The notes under the pieces were generated by a model. That model did no database searches and was not told where the DNA came from. It saw only the letters and a list, made by a program, of their open reading frames with translations. This document shows positions 25,439-34,080 of a stretch of 64,000 nucleotides of DNA, one piece after another. Numbering within the stretch: the stretch's first letter is position 1; every line of letters starts with the position of its first letter. Position numbers and translations under genes: made by a program. Source of the stretch: Paenibacillus timonensis (GTDB taxonomy: Bacteria; Bacillota; Bacilli; Paenibacillales; Paenibacillaceae); the NCBI RefSeq assembly GCF_009725205.1, contig NZ_WNZY01000013.1, positions 50,576-114,575 of the forward strand, written 5' to 3'.

Positions 25439-26425
25439 TCACTTCCCGCTGATTTCCCGTGCTATGCTCTCCGTCAGTTGGCTTTGTAACGCTGTCCGCG
25501 CTTGGCGAACGGCATTCTTGATCGCGCCGCCGTCCGAGGACCCGTGTCCTTTTACGACCAGACCGCTAAGGCCAAGAAGGGGGGCGCCGCCATGTTCTTT
25601 ATAATCCAGCGTCTTCTTCAAACCGCGCAGCGACGGCATCAGTACAGCCGCGGCCAGCTTGTTCTTCAGAGATTTCGAAAATTCCTTTTTTAGAATCGAA
25701 AACATTGTGCCCGCCGTACCTTCCAGCGATTTCAGCAAAATGTTACCAGCAAAGCCGTCGCACACGAGTACATCGCAAGCGCCGGTCAAGATATCCCGTG
25801 CCTCCACGTTTCCGACGAAATGAATCGGCAATGCCTCAAGGAGCGGATAAGCCGCTTTGGTCAGCTCATTTCCCTTCATCGCTTCCGTGCCGACATTAAG
25901 CAACCCCACTCGCGGCTTGGCGATTCCGTGAACCTTTTCCCGGTAAATGCTGCCCATTAACGCATATTGCGCAAGATGCTCCGGCTTGGCATCCATATTA
26001 GCGCCTAGATCAAGCGCCAGCACTCCGCGTTCGTCGACCGTCGGAATCATCGGCGCCAACGCCGGCCGTTCGATTCCTTCCATCCGTCCGACCACCAGCA
26101 AGCCCGTTGTCATCAGTGCCCCGGTGTTCCCGGCGGAGATCATCGCCTCGGCTTCCCCTTCGCGAACGAGCCGCCCGGCTACGACCATGGACGCGTCCTT
26201 TTTGCGGCGTACGGCTTTAACCGGCTCATCCTCCGCATCGATCACCTCGGAAGCGTGTTGTATCCGCAAATTCGCCGGAGCGTCTTGCAGCATCGGCGCA
26301 AGCACCTGCTCGTCGCCGACCAGAATGATTTCAGTGTCGCCCCATTCCTTGGCTGCGGCCAACGCGCCTTCGACCGTGCTTTTCGGCGCGTGGTCCCCGC
26401 CCATGGCATCAATGGCGATTCTCAT
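25439..26425 (-). CDS. plsX: Acyl-ACP:phosphate acyltransferase PlsX
   Basis: A 328-residue enzyme making acyl-phosphate from acyl-ACP for phospholipid synthesis. The family start '[15 protein letters not shown]' and '[19 protein letters not shown]', '[12 protein letters not shown]' and '[16 protein letters not shown]' are characteristic. It overlaps the 3' end of fapR by 17 bases, the normal arrangement in Bacillales, so expression follows the FapR-controlled promoter at about 27100. Confidence 0.97.
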   Translation of the reverse strand: MRIAIDAMGGDHAPKSTVEGALAAAKEWGDTEIILVGDEQVLAPMLQDAPANLRIQHASEVIDAEDEPVKAVRRKKDASMVVAGRLVREGEAEAMISAGNTGALMTTGLLVVGRMEGIERPALAPMIPTVDERGVLALDLGANMDAKPEHLAQYALMGSIYREKVHGIAKPRVGLLNVGTEAMKGNELTKAAYPLLEALPIHFVGNVEARDILTGACDVLVCDGFAGNILLKSLEGTAGTMFSILKKEFSKSLKNKLAAAVLMPSLRGLKKTLDYKEHGGAPLLGLSGLVVKGHGSSDGGAIKNAVRQARTALQSQLTESIAREISGK

Positions 26426-27014
26426 GCTGACTTCCTCCTTCTGGATTGTCGTCTCCGGTGGACCGGTAGATGACGAAATTCCCCTGGAATACCATTTCTT
26501 CGCCTACGTAGGTAAACACCTCGACCTTAGCTTTGCCTTTGTGGCCGGAACTTGGCCTTACGTAAGCTTTCGCAATACATTTCTCCCCCAGATGAACCGA
26601 TCGAACAAACCGGATATCCGCAGAGAACGTCAAAGCGATTTCATCGTTAATTACGGCCACGGCCAAAGAATTGGCCTGCGCAAACACATGATGTCCCCGG
26701 GCGATTCCCGTCCGGGAGAACACGTGCTCCTCGCGGATTTCAAAGATGGAGATCCCGCTCTTGTCCAATTGCAGATCGACGATTTCCCCGATGACTTCAT
26801 GCAGCGGCAAGGAACGAACCTGATCGTACGACCGTTCGGCCATCAGCTTCATCCGTTCCCGGAGTTCGGGGATGCCCAGCTCCATCCGGTCAAGCCGGAT
26901 CGTCTGGATGCTGACCTTCAGCTGACGGGTGAGCTCTTGGTCCGTAATAAACGGATTCGTTTCTATCATTTGGACGAGTTGCTGCTGCCTCGCCCGCTTT
27001 GGCAAACGTTCGAT
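26409..27014 (-). CDS. fapR: Fatty-acid and phospholipid regulator FapR, probable ATC start
   Basis: A 201-residue repressor of fab and pls genes, released by malonyl-CoA. It has an N-terminal helix-turn-helix ('[22 protein letters not shown]') and a hot-dog effector domain ('[26 protein letters not shown]', '[10 protein letters not shown]'). Homologues begin M-x-R-L-P-K; here the matching codon is ATC, six bases after AGGGGGGAG, and no ATG, GTG or TTG sits at a good distance. Alternatives are an ATG at 27047 without a ribosome-binding site and a TTG at 27005, 15 bases from the site. A sequence error is also possible. The gene heads the fapR-plsX-fabH-fabD-fabG-acpP-fabF series. Confidence 0.9.
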   Translation of the reverse strand: MERLPKRARQQQLVQMIETNPFITDQELTRQLKVSIQTIRLDRMELGIPELRERMKLMAERSYDQVRSLPLHEVIGEIVDLQLDKSGISIFEIREEHVFSRTGIARGHHVFAQANSLAVAVINDEIALTFSADIRFVRSVHLGEKCIAKAYVRPSSGHKGKAKVEVFTYVGEEMVFQGNFVIYRSTGDDNPEGGSQHENRH

Positions 27015-27100
27015 GGGTATCTCCCCCCTGATGATTAACCAAACCATTATGAGTTATCTATAGATCAACGATTCATATATGTAAAATTTGGCGAAGTTCT

Positions 27101-27117
27101 TTAGAACCTGGTACTAA
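27101..27117. promoter_or_regulatory. FapR operator in the fapR promoter region
   Basis: TTAGAACCTGGTACTAA is an imperfect palindrome close to the known FapR box (TTAGTAnCnnnTACTAA type). On the minus strand it lies just downstream of a possible -10 TATACT (27128-27123) with a weak -35 TTTTCT 17 bases further upstream, so bound FapR would block its own operon near the transcription start. Confidence 0.8.
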
Positions 27118-27195
27118 AATGTAGTATAAAGCATCCCGACCCAAAAGAAAAGCGAAATTGCCATAAACCTTGCGTGAAGCGAGACCACAGAAGGC

Positions 27196-27246
27196 AAAAA
27201 AAATAGCACCTCACCGAAATGAAGTACTACTTTGAGTTGAGTGCCT
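27196..27246 (-). terminator. Terminator after rpmF
   Basis: AGGCACTCAACTC and GGTGAGGTGCT arms pair imperfectly on the minus strand and are followed by ATTTTTTTT, directly before the fapR promoter. Confidence 0.65.
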
Positions 27247-27251
27247 AAAGC

Positions 27252-27425
27252 TTATTGGCCAATAATTTCTCTCGATTTGTATGTTCCGCAAACTTTGCAT
27301 ACGTGGTGAGCAAGCTTCAATTCTCCGCATTGTTCACATTTTACCATGCCCGGCACAGCCAATTTGAAATGCGTGCGGCGTTTGTCGCGGCGCGTTTTGG
27401 ACGTTCTCCGTTGAGGTACTGCCAT
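27252..27425 (-). CDS. rpmF: Ribosomal protein bL32
   Basis: A 57-residue 50S protein. '[22 protein letters not shown]' opens it and two cysteine pairs, '[17 protein letters not shown]', form a zinc ribbon of the C+ type. AAGGAGG lies before MAVPQRR. It follows the yceD (DUF177) gene by 40 bases, an association found in most bacteria, and is followed by a terminator. Confidence 0.97.
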   Translation of the reverse strand: MAVPQRRTSKTRRDKRRTHFKLAVPGMVKCEQCGELKLAHHVCKVCGTYKSREIIGQ

Positions 27426-27465
27426 GGTTCCCACCTCCTTATTCAAGTCAACCCTAACCGGGGCT

Positions 27466-28005
27466 TTATTCCTTGTTTACTTGCTTATTTTTGAAAAAAT
27501 CGCCGAGCGCTGCGAGCCGCGGATCGATCACGTCCGTATTGCAGCCGCATTCCTGTTCGTTCAGATCGGTCCCGCAATTCGGGCAAAGCCCTTTGCAGGA
27601 TTCCTGGCACAAAGCAGCATACGGAAGATGAAGCAACAGCGTTTCTTCCACATACGGCACCAAATCGACTTTGTCGTCGGCGACATATTGCAAGTCTTCG
27701 TCTTCTTCCTGCGTCTGCATGTCCGTCTCAGGAGCCTCGCCTTGTTTGAAGCTTTCTGCAAACTCCGCTTGTACGACCTGCTTCAGCGGCTTTAAGCACC
27801 GAGAACAAGTCATATCGAGCTCCGCCGTCAGCCTGCCCTTGACATCGACTACGTCTCCGCCAGCGGGTTCCGCCTGCAAATCGACTTGCAGCGGACTCAT
27901 CGCGAGAATATCCCTGCGACCTTTGACAACACGGCTTACGTCCAAAGTCTGATGAATCTTCACCGGAGCTTCGGACGAGGTCACCTGACGCAAATTAATA
28001 AACAT
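27466..28005 (-). CDS. yceD: DUF177 / YceD-family protein (YlbN)
   Basis: A 179-residue protein of the YceD family, linked to 23S rRNA maturation or ribosome assembly in other bacteria and plants. Visible are '[23 protein letters not shown]' and a C-terminal cysteine-rich end '[23 protein letters not shown]', probably a zinc site. The ATG at 28005 is chosen with GGAG eight bases upstream; two more ATGs just upstream are worse placed. It precedes rpmF and is presumably co-transcribed. Confidence 0.9.
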   Translation of the reverse strand: MFINLRQVTSSEAPVKIHQTLDVSRVVKGRRDILAMSPLQVDLQAEPAGGDVVDVKGRLTAELDMTCSRCLKPLKQVVQAEFAESFKQGEAPETDMQTQEEDEDLQYVADDKVDLVPYVEETLLLHLPYAALCQESCKGLCPNCGTDLNEQECGCNTDVIDPRLAALGDFFKNKQVNKE

Positions 28006-28189
28006 CAGCATCACTCCAAACAAACAAAAATTATTATACCGATTTTAAGTAAGTTTTGTCAACAATAAAGCTGTTCTTTCGGTGAAAATGCCGCTGACGG
28101 CTCCATCCTTTTAGCTCCGCTATCTTTTCATGGTATATTCATAGGTGAAGAATCCACCCAAATCCCTGGAAAATAAGGAGTAGAACCCT

Positions 28190-29455
28190 TTGAATATCGT
28201 TGGTATCATTGTCGAATATAATCCGCTGCATAATGGTCACGTCCATCATTTCACCGAAGCCAAGCGGCTTACCCGCGCCGACGCGGTGATCGCCGTGATG
28301 AGCGGCGATTTCCTGCAGCGCGGCGAGCCGGCACTCGTCGACAAGTGGGCACGGGCGGAGATGGCTCTCCGCCTCGGAGTCGACGTCGTGCTGGAGCTGC
28401 CGGTCGCTTATGCGGCCCAGCCGGCGGAGTGGTTCGCATACGGCGCAGTGGCCTTATTGGATGCGACGGGGGTCACGACGCATCTATGCTTCGGCAGCGA
28501 AGCCGGCGCGCTTACGGCGCTGCGGCCGCTGGCCGAGCGGCTGGCCGCCGAGCCGCAGGCGCTGCAGGCGGCCATCGCGGAGGAGCTCGCCACCGGGGCG
28601 AGCTACCCCGCGGCCTACGCCGCCGCGGCCGCGCGCACGCTCGGCGGCGATGCCGCCGCAGCGCGATCGCTATTGGAGCAGCCCAACAACAGTTTGGGGC
28701 TGCACTACCTGATCGCGCTGCGGCGGCTGGGCAGCGGCATCACGCCGGCCACCGTCGGGCGCCGGGCCGCAGGGCACGGCGATGTCGCGCCGAAGGACGC
28801 GAACATCGCCAGCGCCACGGCCGTGCGGCGGCTGATCGCCGACGGCGGCCTAGCCGCAGCCGCGCCGTATCTCCCGCCGTACACGGCGGAGATCCTCGCC
28901 TGCGAGTTCGCGGCGAGCCGCGGGCCCGTGACGTGGGAGAGCTTGGCCGCGCCGCTCTTCCACCAGCTGCTCCTGGCCGCGCCGGAGCAGCTTGCCGCCA
29001 TTCACGAGGTGACGGAAGGGCTGGAGTACCGGATCAAAAAAACGCTGCCCCGCCTATCCCAGCCAACGGTGGCTGAGCTACTCACGCAGCTTAAAACCAA
29101 ACGCTATACCCATACGAAGCTGCAGCGCATGCTTTTGCATATTCTCTTGCAGCATTCCCGCGAGCTGTTGGCACCCGAAGCGCTCGCTCAAGGCCCGGGT
29201 TATCTGCGGGTGCTTGGCTTCAGCGAAGCCGGACAGCAGTTGCTAAAGCGGATGAAGCAAACGGCACGGCTGCCAATCATCACAAGAGCCGCCGAGCTCG
29301 ATCACCCACAGTTGACCCTCGACATCCGGGCGGCTGCCGCCTATGCCAACGCGATGCCGCAGCGCCAGATGGACGAGCTGCTGCGCGAGTATCGCCAGGC
29401 ACCTCTACGTATAGAAGCGGATTGCCCTGGATTAGGAAGCTTTCGGCTCCAATGA
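28190..29455 (+). CDS. tmcAL: tRNA(Met) cytidine acetate ligase TmcAL (YlbM)
   Basis: A 421-residue nucleotidyltransferase-like enzyme that forms ac4C at the wobble base of elongator tRNA-Met using acetate and ATP. 'GIIVEYNPLHNGHVHH' holds the HxGH ATP-binding motif (His14, His17); 'VMSGDFLQRGEPALVDKWARAEMAL' follows. The TTG start is supported by AAGGAG nine bases upstream. The central part (about 28500-29000) is extremely GC-rich and alanine-rich compared with both ends of the same gene and its neighbours. Its last 24 bases overlap the 3' end of the convergent ylbL gene, with no room for a terminator. Confidence 0.93.
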   Translation: MNIVGIIVEYNPLHNGHVHHFTEAKRLTRADAVIAVMSGDFLQRGEPALVDKWARAEMALRLGVDVVLELPVAYAAQPAEWFAYGAVALLDATGVTTHLCFGSEAGALTALRPLAERLAAEPQALQAAIAEELATGASYPAAYAAAAARTLGGDAAAARSLLEQPNNSLGLHYLIALRRLGSGITPATVGRRAAGHGDVAPKDANIASATAVRRLIADGGLAAAAPYLPPYTAEILACEFAASRGPVTWESLAAPLFHQLLLAAPEQLAAIHEVTEGLEYRIKKTLPRLSQPTVAELLTQLKTKRYTHTKLQRMLLHILLQHSRELLAPEALAQGPGYLRVLGFSEAGQQLLKRMKQTARLPIITRAAELDHPQLTLDIRAAAAYANAMPQRQMDELLREYRQAPLRIEADCPGLGSFRLQ

Positions 29456-30460
29456 ATCCAAATAGTTCAGGGCATCGTCCAGCTTTTTCACCGGCACCAG
29501 CTTCATTTTCGAGCCGATTTCCTCCGCTTTTGTTTTCGCGTCATTATAGTTTGCCTCCGGCACGAAAAATATTTCCGCCTTCTCCCGGTCCGAAGCCACG
29601 ATTTTAAACTGGACCCCGCCGATGGCCCCAACCGTCCCGTCTTCGGCCATCGTGCCGGTGCCGGCCACCCGGTAGCCATGACTCAAATCGCCTGGAGTCA
29701 GCTGATTGTAAATCTCAAGCGTGAACATCAGACCCGCGGAGGGACCGCCGATCCGCGTGTCTGCAAACTGCACTTCCTTGGCTTGATCGGCCGCCTGTAC
29801 CTTGCGGAGCTCACCTACCGTCACACCCAATCCGGCTTTACGTCCTCCGTCGGCCGCTTTGATCTCCACGAGTTCCACCTGCTGATCCAGGGATTTGCCT
29901 CCACGCTCCAGCTGGAGTTTCACCTGATCCCCGGGCTGATCGTCTTGCAGCAAGGCGCCGAGATCCTCAAATTGCTTCACCGGCTGACCGTTCACTTTCC
30001 GAATGATGTCCCCGGGATGGAAATCCCCTTTCGGCTGGCTTTCCTTGGATAAGCCGACGATAAATACGTACTCCGAGACGACGTCGTATTTAACGCCTGC
30101 CTTGTTGTAAGCGGCCAAGATCGCGTTCGACTGTGAGCTGCTCATATAATAGCGCTGCTGAGTTTCGTACTCCTCATCATTTCGGTCCGGTTCCTTGCGG
30201 ACGATTTCGGCATGCTTGTTGAAGCGCGCAGTCGCCAGCATCCACACATTGGCGTAGCTGACCGAAACGGTCGTCAGCATAAACGTCCCTTTTTCTTCCG
30301 AATCCCCCGACTTAATCGAGACCATCGGTTTGATTTCCTCCGCCGTCCCCGGTTGATTGATCATGTACGGGGTTGACATGTACACGACGACATATACGAT
30401 CACCGCGATCGTTAGGACGTACAGCCCCGATTTGATCGCTTTGGCTCTGGATTGCCGCAT
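29432..30460 (-). CDS. ylbL: Lon-like PDZ protease YlbL
   Basis: A 342-residue membrane-anchored protease, SepM/YlbL type. One N-terminal transmembrane helix (about 11-29), a PDZ domain (about 125-200, 'DFHPGDIIRKVNGQPVKQFEDL') and a C-terminal Lon-type serine/lysine domain: Ser in 'DTRIGGPSAGLMF' and Lys in 'GGVQFKIVAS'. In Bacillus YlbL takes part in degrading the cell-division inhibitor YneA. The start MRQSRAK has GGGAGGAG upstream. It is divergent from ylbJ and overlaps the tmcAL 3' end. Confidence 0.92.
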   Translation of the reverse strand: MRQSRAKAIKSGLYVLTIAVIVYVVVYMSTPYMINQPGTAEEIKPMVSIKSGDSEEKGTFMLTTVSVSYANVWMLATARFNKHAEIVRKEPDRNDEEYETQQRYYMSSSQSNAILAAYNKAGVKYDVVSEYVFIVGLSKESQPKGDFHPGDIIRKVNGQPVKQFEDLGALLQDDQPGDQVKLQLERGGKSLDQQVELVEIKAADGGRKAGLGVTVGELRKVQAADQAKEVQFADTRIGGPSAGLMFTLEIYNQLTPGDLSHGYRVAGTGTMAEDGTVGAIGGVQFKIVASDREKAEIFFVPEANYNDAKTKAEEIGSKMKLVPVKKLDDALNYLDSLEPKAS

Positions 30461-30643
30461 CCGGTTCTCCTCCCTTCCTGTACAGCGGCGGAAGAACCTT
30501 GTCTTCCGTCCGCATTCGTCTTTATGCGATGCTTCGCTCCATGAAACGGGGTAGTCTGTCCTTAGCGGTTGATGCATAGCATGTACTATGCGCTGATTTG
30601 CTATCGGTCTTTATCTAATGACAAAGAAGGTGAATCTATACAT

Positions 30644-31861
30644 ATGAATTTCCGACGTTTGGCCACCAGCCCGTTGTCTACGTTGTTGACCGGATTTTTA
30701 GCCGTTTTAGTCGTGATTTGCGTCGTTTATGCCCCCGGAGAAGCGTTTAAAGCTTCCGGCGATGGCTTGGCGATCTGGTGGCGGATCGTCTTTCCGGCCC
30801 TGCTACCGTTTGTCGTTCTCTCGCAAATGCTGCTAGCCGCCGGGTTCGCCCACGGATTGGGCACGCTGCTCGACCCTTTCACCCGCCGTGTCCTGGGACT
30901 GCCCGGATCTTTCGGCTGGGTGCTGCCGCTTGGGATGACCGCTGGCTTCCCCGCCGCGGCCGAAGCGGCCGTCACGCTGCATAAGCAAGGCAAGGTGACC
31001 GCGAGGGAAGCCGAGCGGCTCGCGGCTGCAGCCCATTTTTGCAGCCCGATGCTGCTCGTCGTGGTGATCGGCGCAGGCTTCGTAGGCAGGCCCGAATTCG
31101 GTCTGCTCCTGTTGGCAGTGCACTGGGCTGCGGGTCTGGCTGCGGGCCTTACGCTGCATTTGGTGTTTCCGGACCGCTCCGCGTCCACTGCGCCTACGGA
31201 AGCACACTCTGCAGCCAAGCCGCGCGTTCCCTTACTGCGCTTGGCCCTACGCCACATGGAGGAGGCTCGCCGCGAGGACGGCCGCAGCTTTGGCAAGCTG
31301 CTTGGCGACTCGGTAGCCTCCGGCGTCCAGACGCTGATGATCACCGGAGGATATATGCTTATTTTCGCAGTCGTCATCCACGTTATTCTGTTGGCACTCC
31401 CCGACCAAGCATTTGCGGTCGCCGTAAAGGGGGTACTGGAGGTCCATTTGGGTTCCTATTCGATTTCCGGATTGGCCCCGTCTCTTCCCCCGGCCCTTCT
31501 CGCTTCCCTGCTAGGAGCAGCGCTTGGATGGAGCGGTTTGTGCGCTTATCTGCAGGTGCGAGCCATCCTTGGACCGGCTGGCATCGGCGAGCGAACGTTT
31601 CTACTGAATCGCCTTCTGCATGCGGCCTATGCTTATGTCCTTACCTTGCTGCTATGGAAACCGTTCACGCGCTGGGTCCCAGGTGTGCTCCCGGTTTTTG
31701 GTGGCAGCGAAAGGGTTCCCTCAGGAAGCGACACCCCGGCCGCCCTGCCTAACTGGCAGCAAGCGTTCGGGGTGATGGAATGGCAGCTATGGATGCTGAC
31801 TTTGCTCACGTTTGGATTGTTGTCCATCGCGCTTCTATGGCGGCGTCAAGACGAGACCTAA
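30644..31861 (+). CDS. ylbJ: Sporulation integral membrane protein YlbJ
   Basis: A 405-residue polytopic protein with eight or more membrane spans and nucleoside-recognition ('Gate') domains: 'GLAIWWRIVFPALLPFVVLSQ' and 'GMTAGFPAAAEAAVTLHKQGKVT'. In Bacillus subtilis ylbJ is a sporulation gene under sigma-E, needed for heat-resistant spores. AAGGTGA lies about 10 bases before MNFRRL. The pairing with coaD-rsmD (convergent) and ylbL (divergent) matches the Bacillus ylb region. Confidence 0.9.
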   Translation: MNFRRLATSPLSTLLTGFLAVLVVICVVYAPGEAFKASGDGLAIWWRIVFPALLPFVVLSQMLLAAGFAHGLGTLLDPFTRRVLGLPGSFGWVLPLGMTAGFPAAAEAAVTLHKQGKVTAREAERLAAAAHFCSPMLLVVVIGAGFVGRPEFGLLLLAVHWAAGLAAGLTLHLVFPDRSASTAPTEAHSAAKPRVPLLRLALRHMEEARREDGRSFGKLLGDSVASGVQTLMITGGYMLIFAVVIHVILLALPDQAFAVAVKGVLEVHLGSYSISGLAPSLPPALLASLLGAALGWSGLCAYLQVRAILGPAGIGERTFLLNRLLHAAYAYVLTLLLWKPFTRWVPGVLPVFGGSERVPSGSDTPAALPNWQQAFGVMEWQLWMLTLLTFGLLSIALLWRRQDET

Positions 31862-31871
31862 GATCAGGCTC

Positions 31872-32384
31872 CTAACTTGGCCCTAGCTTCTCCTTGAACT
31901 TCTCACGCATCGCCCTCTCCACCTCTGGCGGAACGAGATCGCTGACATCCCCATGGAAGCTAGCGATCTCTTTAACGACACTGGAGCTTAAATAGGAATA
32001 TTTCGGATGCGTCATCATAAAGATCGTCTCGACTTCACTGTTCAACTTATGATTGGTAGACGCCAGCTGCAGTTCATATTCAAAATCGGTAACGGAGCGG
32101 ATGCCCCGGACGATGACATGGGCCTTTTTATAATCCATGTAATTAACCAGCAGATCCCGAAAGCTGTCGATTTCCACGTTCGGCAAATGGCCGGTAACCT
32201 GTGTGAGCAGTTCTTTCCGCTCCTCGACCGTAAATAACGGCTTCTTGCTCAAATTGTTCAACACCGCCACAATCAGCCGATCAAACTGGCGCGAGGCCCG
32301 TTGGATAATATCCATATGCCCTTTCGTCACGGGATCAAAGCTGCCTGGATAAACCGCTACCCGCGGTTGCCGCTGTTCGTTCAT
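31872..32384 (-). CDS. coaD: Phosphopantetheine adenylyltransferase CoaD
   Basis: A 170-residue enzyme of coenzyme A synthesis that joins 4'-phosphopantetheine and ATP. '[19 protein letters not shown]' contains the T-x-G-H nucleotide-binding motif (20-23), and '[19 protein letters not shown]' the C-terminal ISSTxxR-like segment. Its ATG overlaps the rsmD stop by four bases (ATGA). It converges with ylbJ 10 bases away without an obvious terminator. Confidence 0.97.
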   Translation of the reverse strand: MNEQRQPRVAVYPGSFDPVTKGHMDIIQRASRQFDRLIVAVLNNLSKKPLFTVEERKELLTQVTGHLPNVEIDSFRDLLVNYMDYKKAHVIVRGIRSVTDFEYELQLASTNHKLNSEVETIFMMTHPKYSYLSSSVVKEIASFHGDVSDLVPPEVERAMREKFKEKLGPS

Positions 32385-32980
32385 GTTGTTGCTCCTCCTT
32401 GATCGTCGGTTTGAACCGCGTCCGTCTCGGAATCGTAGGTATAAATGGAAACGGCCGTTTCTCCGTATTCCGCTTTGCGTATCTGGTTAAAATGCCCAAA
32501 CCGCTCAGGATAAGCATACGACGATTCGTATTCGAGCACGATCGTTGCCTGCAGTGTGAGCAGCTGCAGCTCGTCCATTTGCTCCATCAGCGCATCCCCA
32601 TTCTTCATGCGGTAAGGCGGATCCAGGAACACCAGATCGAACGCCGCATCTCGTTTCGCCAAGGCTTTAAGCGCCCTCTCGGCATCGTTTTTGTACACTT
32701 CGGCTATCGCTTCGAATCCCGTTGCCTTCAGGTTCTGACGGACCGTCTCCAAGCTCTTGAAGTCTTTATCGATGAAAACAGCCTTGTCCATGCCGCGGCT
32801 TAGGGCTTCGATCCCGAGACCTCCGGTACCCGCAAACAAATCTAACGCTGCGCCCCCGTCAAAATAGGGCCCAATCATGCTGAATATCGCTTCTTTGACT
32901 TTGTCCGTCGTCGGCCTTGTCCCCATGCCGGGAACGGCCTTTAACGCTCTGCCCCGGGCAGTGCCCGAAATCACTCTCAT
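32381..32980 (-). CDS. rsmD: 16S rRNA (guanine-N2)-methyltransferase RsmD
   Basis: A 199-residue methyltransferase acting on G966 of 16S rRNA. '[36 protein letters not shown]', '[18 protein letters not shown]' (AdoMet site) and the catalytic 'FLDPPYRM' are all present. The ATG has only a distant AAAGGTG (14 bases) and overlaps by four bases the stop of a small open frame at 32977-33210, so coupled translation is possible. It is followed directly by coaD. Confidence 0.95.
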   Translation of the reverse strand: MRVISGTARGRALKAVPGMGTRPTTDKVKEAIFSMIGPYFDGGAALDLFAGTGGLGIEALSRGMDKAVFIDKDFKSLETVRQNLKATGFEAIAEVYKNDAERALKALAKRDAAFDLVFLDPPYRMKNGDALMEQMDELQLLTLQATIVLEYESSYAYPERFGHFNQIRKAEYGETAVSIYTYDSETDAVQTDDQGGATT

Positions 32981-33210
32981 TGGGTTTGTTCACACACCTT
33001 TATTATGCCTGGAAAATTCCTGTCGATATCGTACCATAATCCGCCTGGGATTGAAAAACGAAAAAAATCATACGAAATTTTGCGCACCTGAGGTATAAAA
33101 CCCCACGTCCCGGACAAACTTAGATTATCGACATCACCAAATGTCGTAGACAACCGCGGAGAAGACTTACGTTTCCCCATAAGCTCTTCGTCCGGTTTCT
33201 CCTCTCCCAT
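32977..33210 (-). CDS. Possible 77-residue gene coupled to rsmD
   Basis: A small open frame, start ATG (M-G-E-E-K-P), stop overlapping the rsmD start as ATGA. The first 25 residues are hydrophilic and charged, the remainder mixed; no family is recognised and the ribosome-binding site is poor. Support comes only from the overlap and from the lack of another good start signal for rsmD. It may be an uncoding leader. Confidence 0.3.
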   Translation of the reverse strand: MGEEKPDEELMGKRKSSPRLSTTFGDVDNLSLSGTWGFIPQVRKISYDFFRFSIPGGLWYDIDRNFPGIIKVCEQTQ

Positions 33211-33213
33211 GAT

Positions 33214-33288
33214 GGGCGTCCCGCAAGGGATGCCCGGACAAAAGCCCTTGTAGCTGTTATTTCTACGAGGGCTTTTGTCCTTTTTTTA
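33214..33288 (+). terminator. Double hairpin with strong rightward terminator
   Basis: GGGCGTCCC-GCAA-GGGATGCCC (33214-33235) forms a stem with a GNRA loop, followed by AAAAGCCCTTGTAG...CTACGAGGGCTTTT and GTCCTTTTTTT. The second hairpin is a textbook rightward terminator, yet no rightward gene precedes it; the opposite strand starts the rsmD unit here. A small RNA on the plus strand is conceivable. The rest of 33289-33458 is AT-rich and holds nothing that I can name. Confidence 0.6.
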
Positions 33289-33458
33289 TTATAACAGGTG
33301 AGCTGCCCGCAAGTTCAAATCCTATCTCTCGATATCTAAAGGCATCGGAATCACTTGATATATTTAGGTGTTGTTTTTTTACTCATTTTCTAAATTTGAT
33401 GAAGCAATAAGAAAATGAAACAGTCTATTTCCACTAACCTGTGTAGACTGTTGAATTA

Positions 33459-33989
33459 TTAATGATAAGCTTCCAGACTAGCCCAAACGATTTTAGGATT
33501 TTCCCCACCGTTTTTAGGGTAGATAAAAGTGGCTTTAATACGGCTGACCTTGTCGTAATAAATCCTAGAACTCAGGCCCTGAGAAGAATCATAACTTTTG
33601 ACTACATAATGATGACCAAACTTATTTACCGCATCTTGCAGGGTAACTATATCACCCTCGGAAAAGTTTCTAATTCCATCATCGGATAAGGTTTGAAGCT
33701 TGATAATTTTGCCTTCATTGTTGTAGACTAACATAAAATTCTCAAAATATTTGTAGTGTTTGGTTTTAGTCGACCTGTCATCAAAGCTGCTATTTTTATG
33801 ATAACTGCTTAGATCGAGATTATTAATATTCTGATTTAGCAAAAATCCGTTAATGGTCAAGCCGGAGAGATCAGTGGACTCCAGTTTCAGAAATGCCAGT
33901 TGTTTTATGCATAGCACTCCAATAAAAATTAATAAAATAATCAGCATTGGAATGAGAAAATATTTTCTTTTTCCTGATGTTATGTCCAT
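33459..33989 (-). CDS. AT-rich membrane-anchored protein of unknown function
   Basis: A 176-residue protein with a positively charged start and one hydrophobic helix (about 10-30, 'YFLIPMLIILLIFIGVLCI'), so an N-terminal anchor with the rest outside. The outer part is polar, rich in Asn, Asp, Ser and Tyr. No family recognised. The gene and its surroundings (about 33300-34040) are clearly more AT-rich than the core genome on either side, which suggests recent acquisition. The ribosome-binding site is weak. Confidence 0.55.
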   Translation of the reverse strand: MDITSGKRKYFLIPMLIILLIFIGVLCIKQLAFLKLESTDLSGLTINGFLLNQNINNLDLSSYHKNSSFDDRSTKTKHYKYFENFMLVYNNEGKIIKLQTLSDDGIRNFSEGDIVTLQDAVNKFGHHYVVKSYDSSQGLSSRIYYDKVSRIKATFIYPKNGGENPKIVWASLEAYH

Positions 33990-34080
33990 AATATCAACCT
34001 ATCTGTATGCGATGTTAATATACAAACTAAATTTTCGAGTACCTGCGCCCTGATTTTTACTCGAGGGCTATTGTCTTTTT

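Noticed and set aside
28345..29076. A 243-codon plus-strand frame within tmcAL
   Set aside because: It is an Arg/Gly/Ala-rich shadow of the GC-rich section of the true gene, which has the family motifs in another frame.
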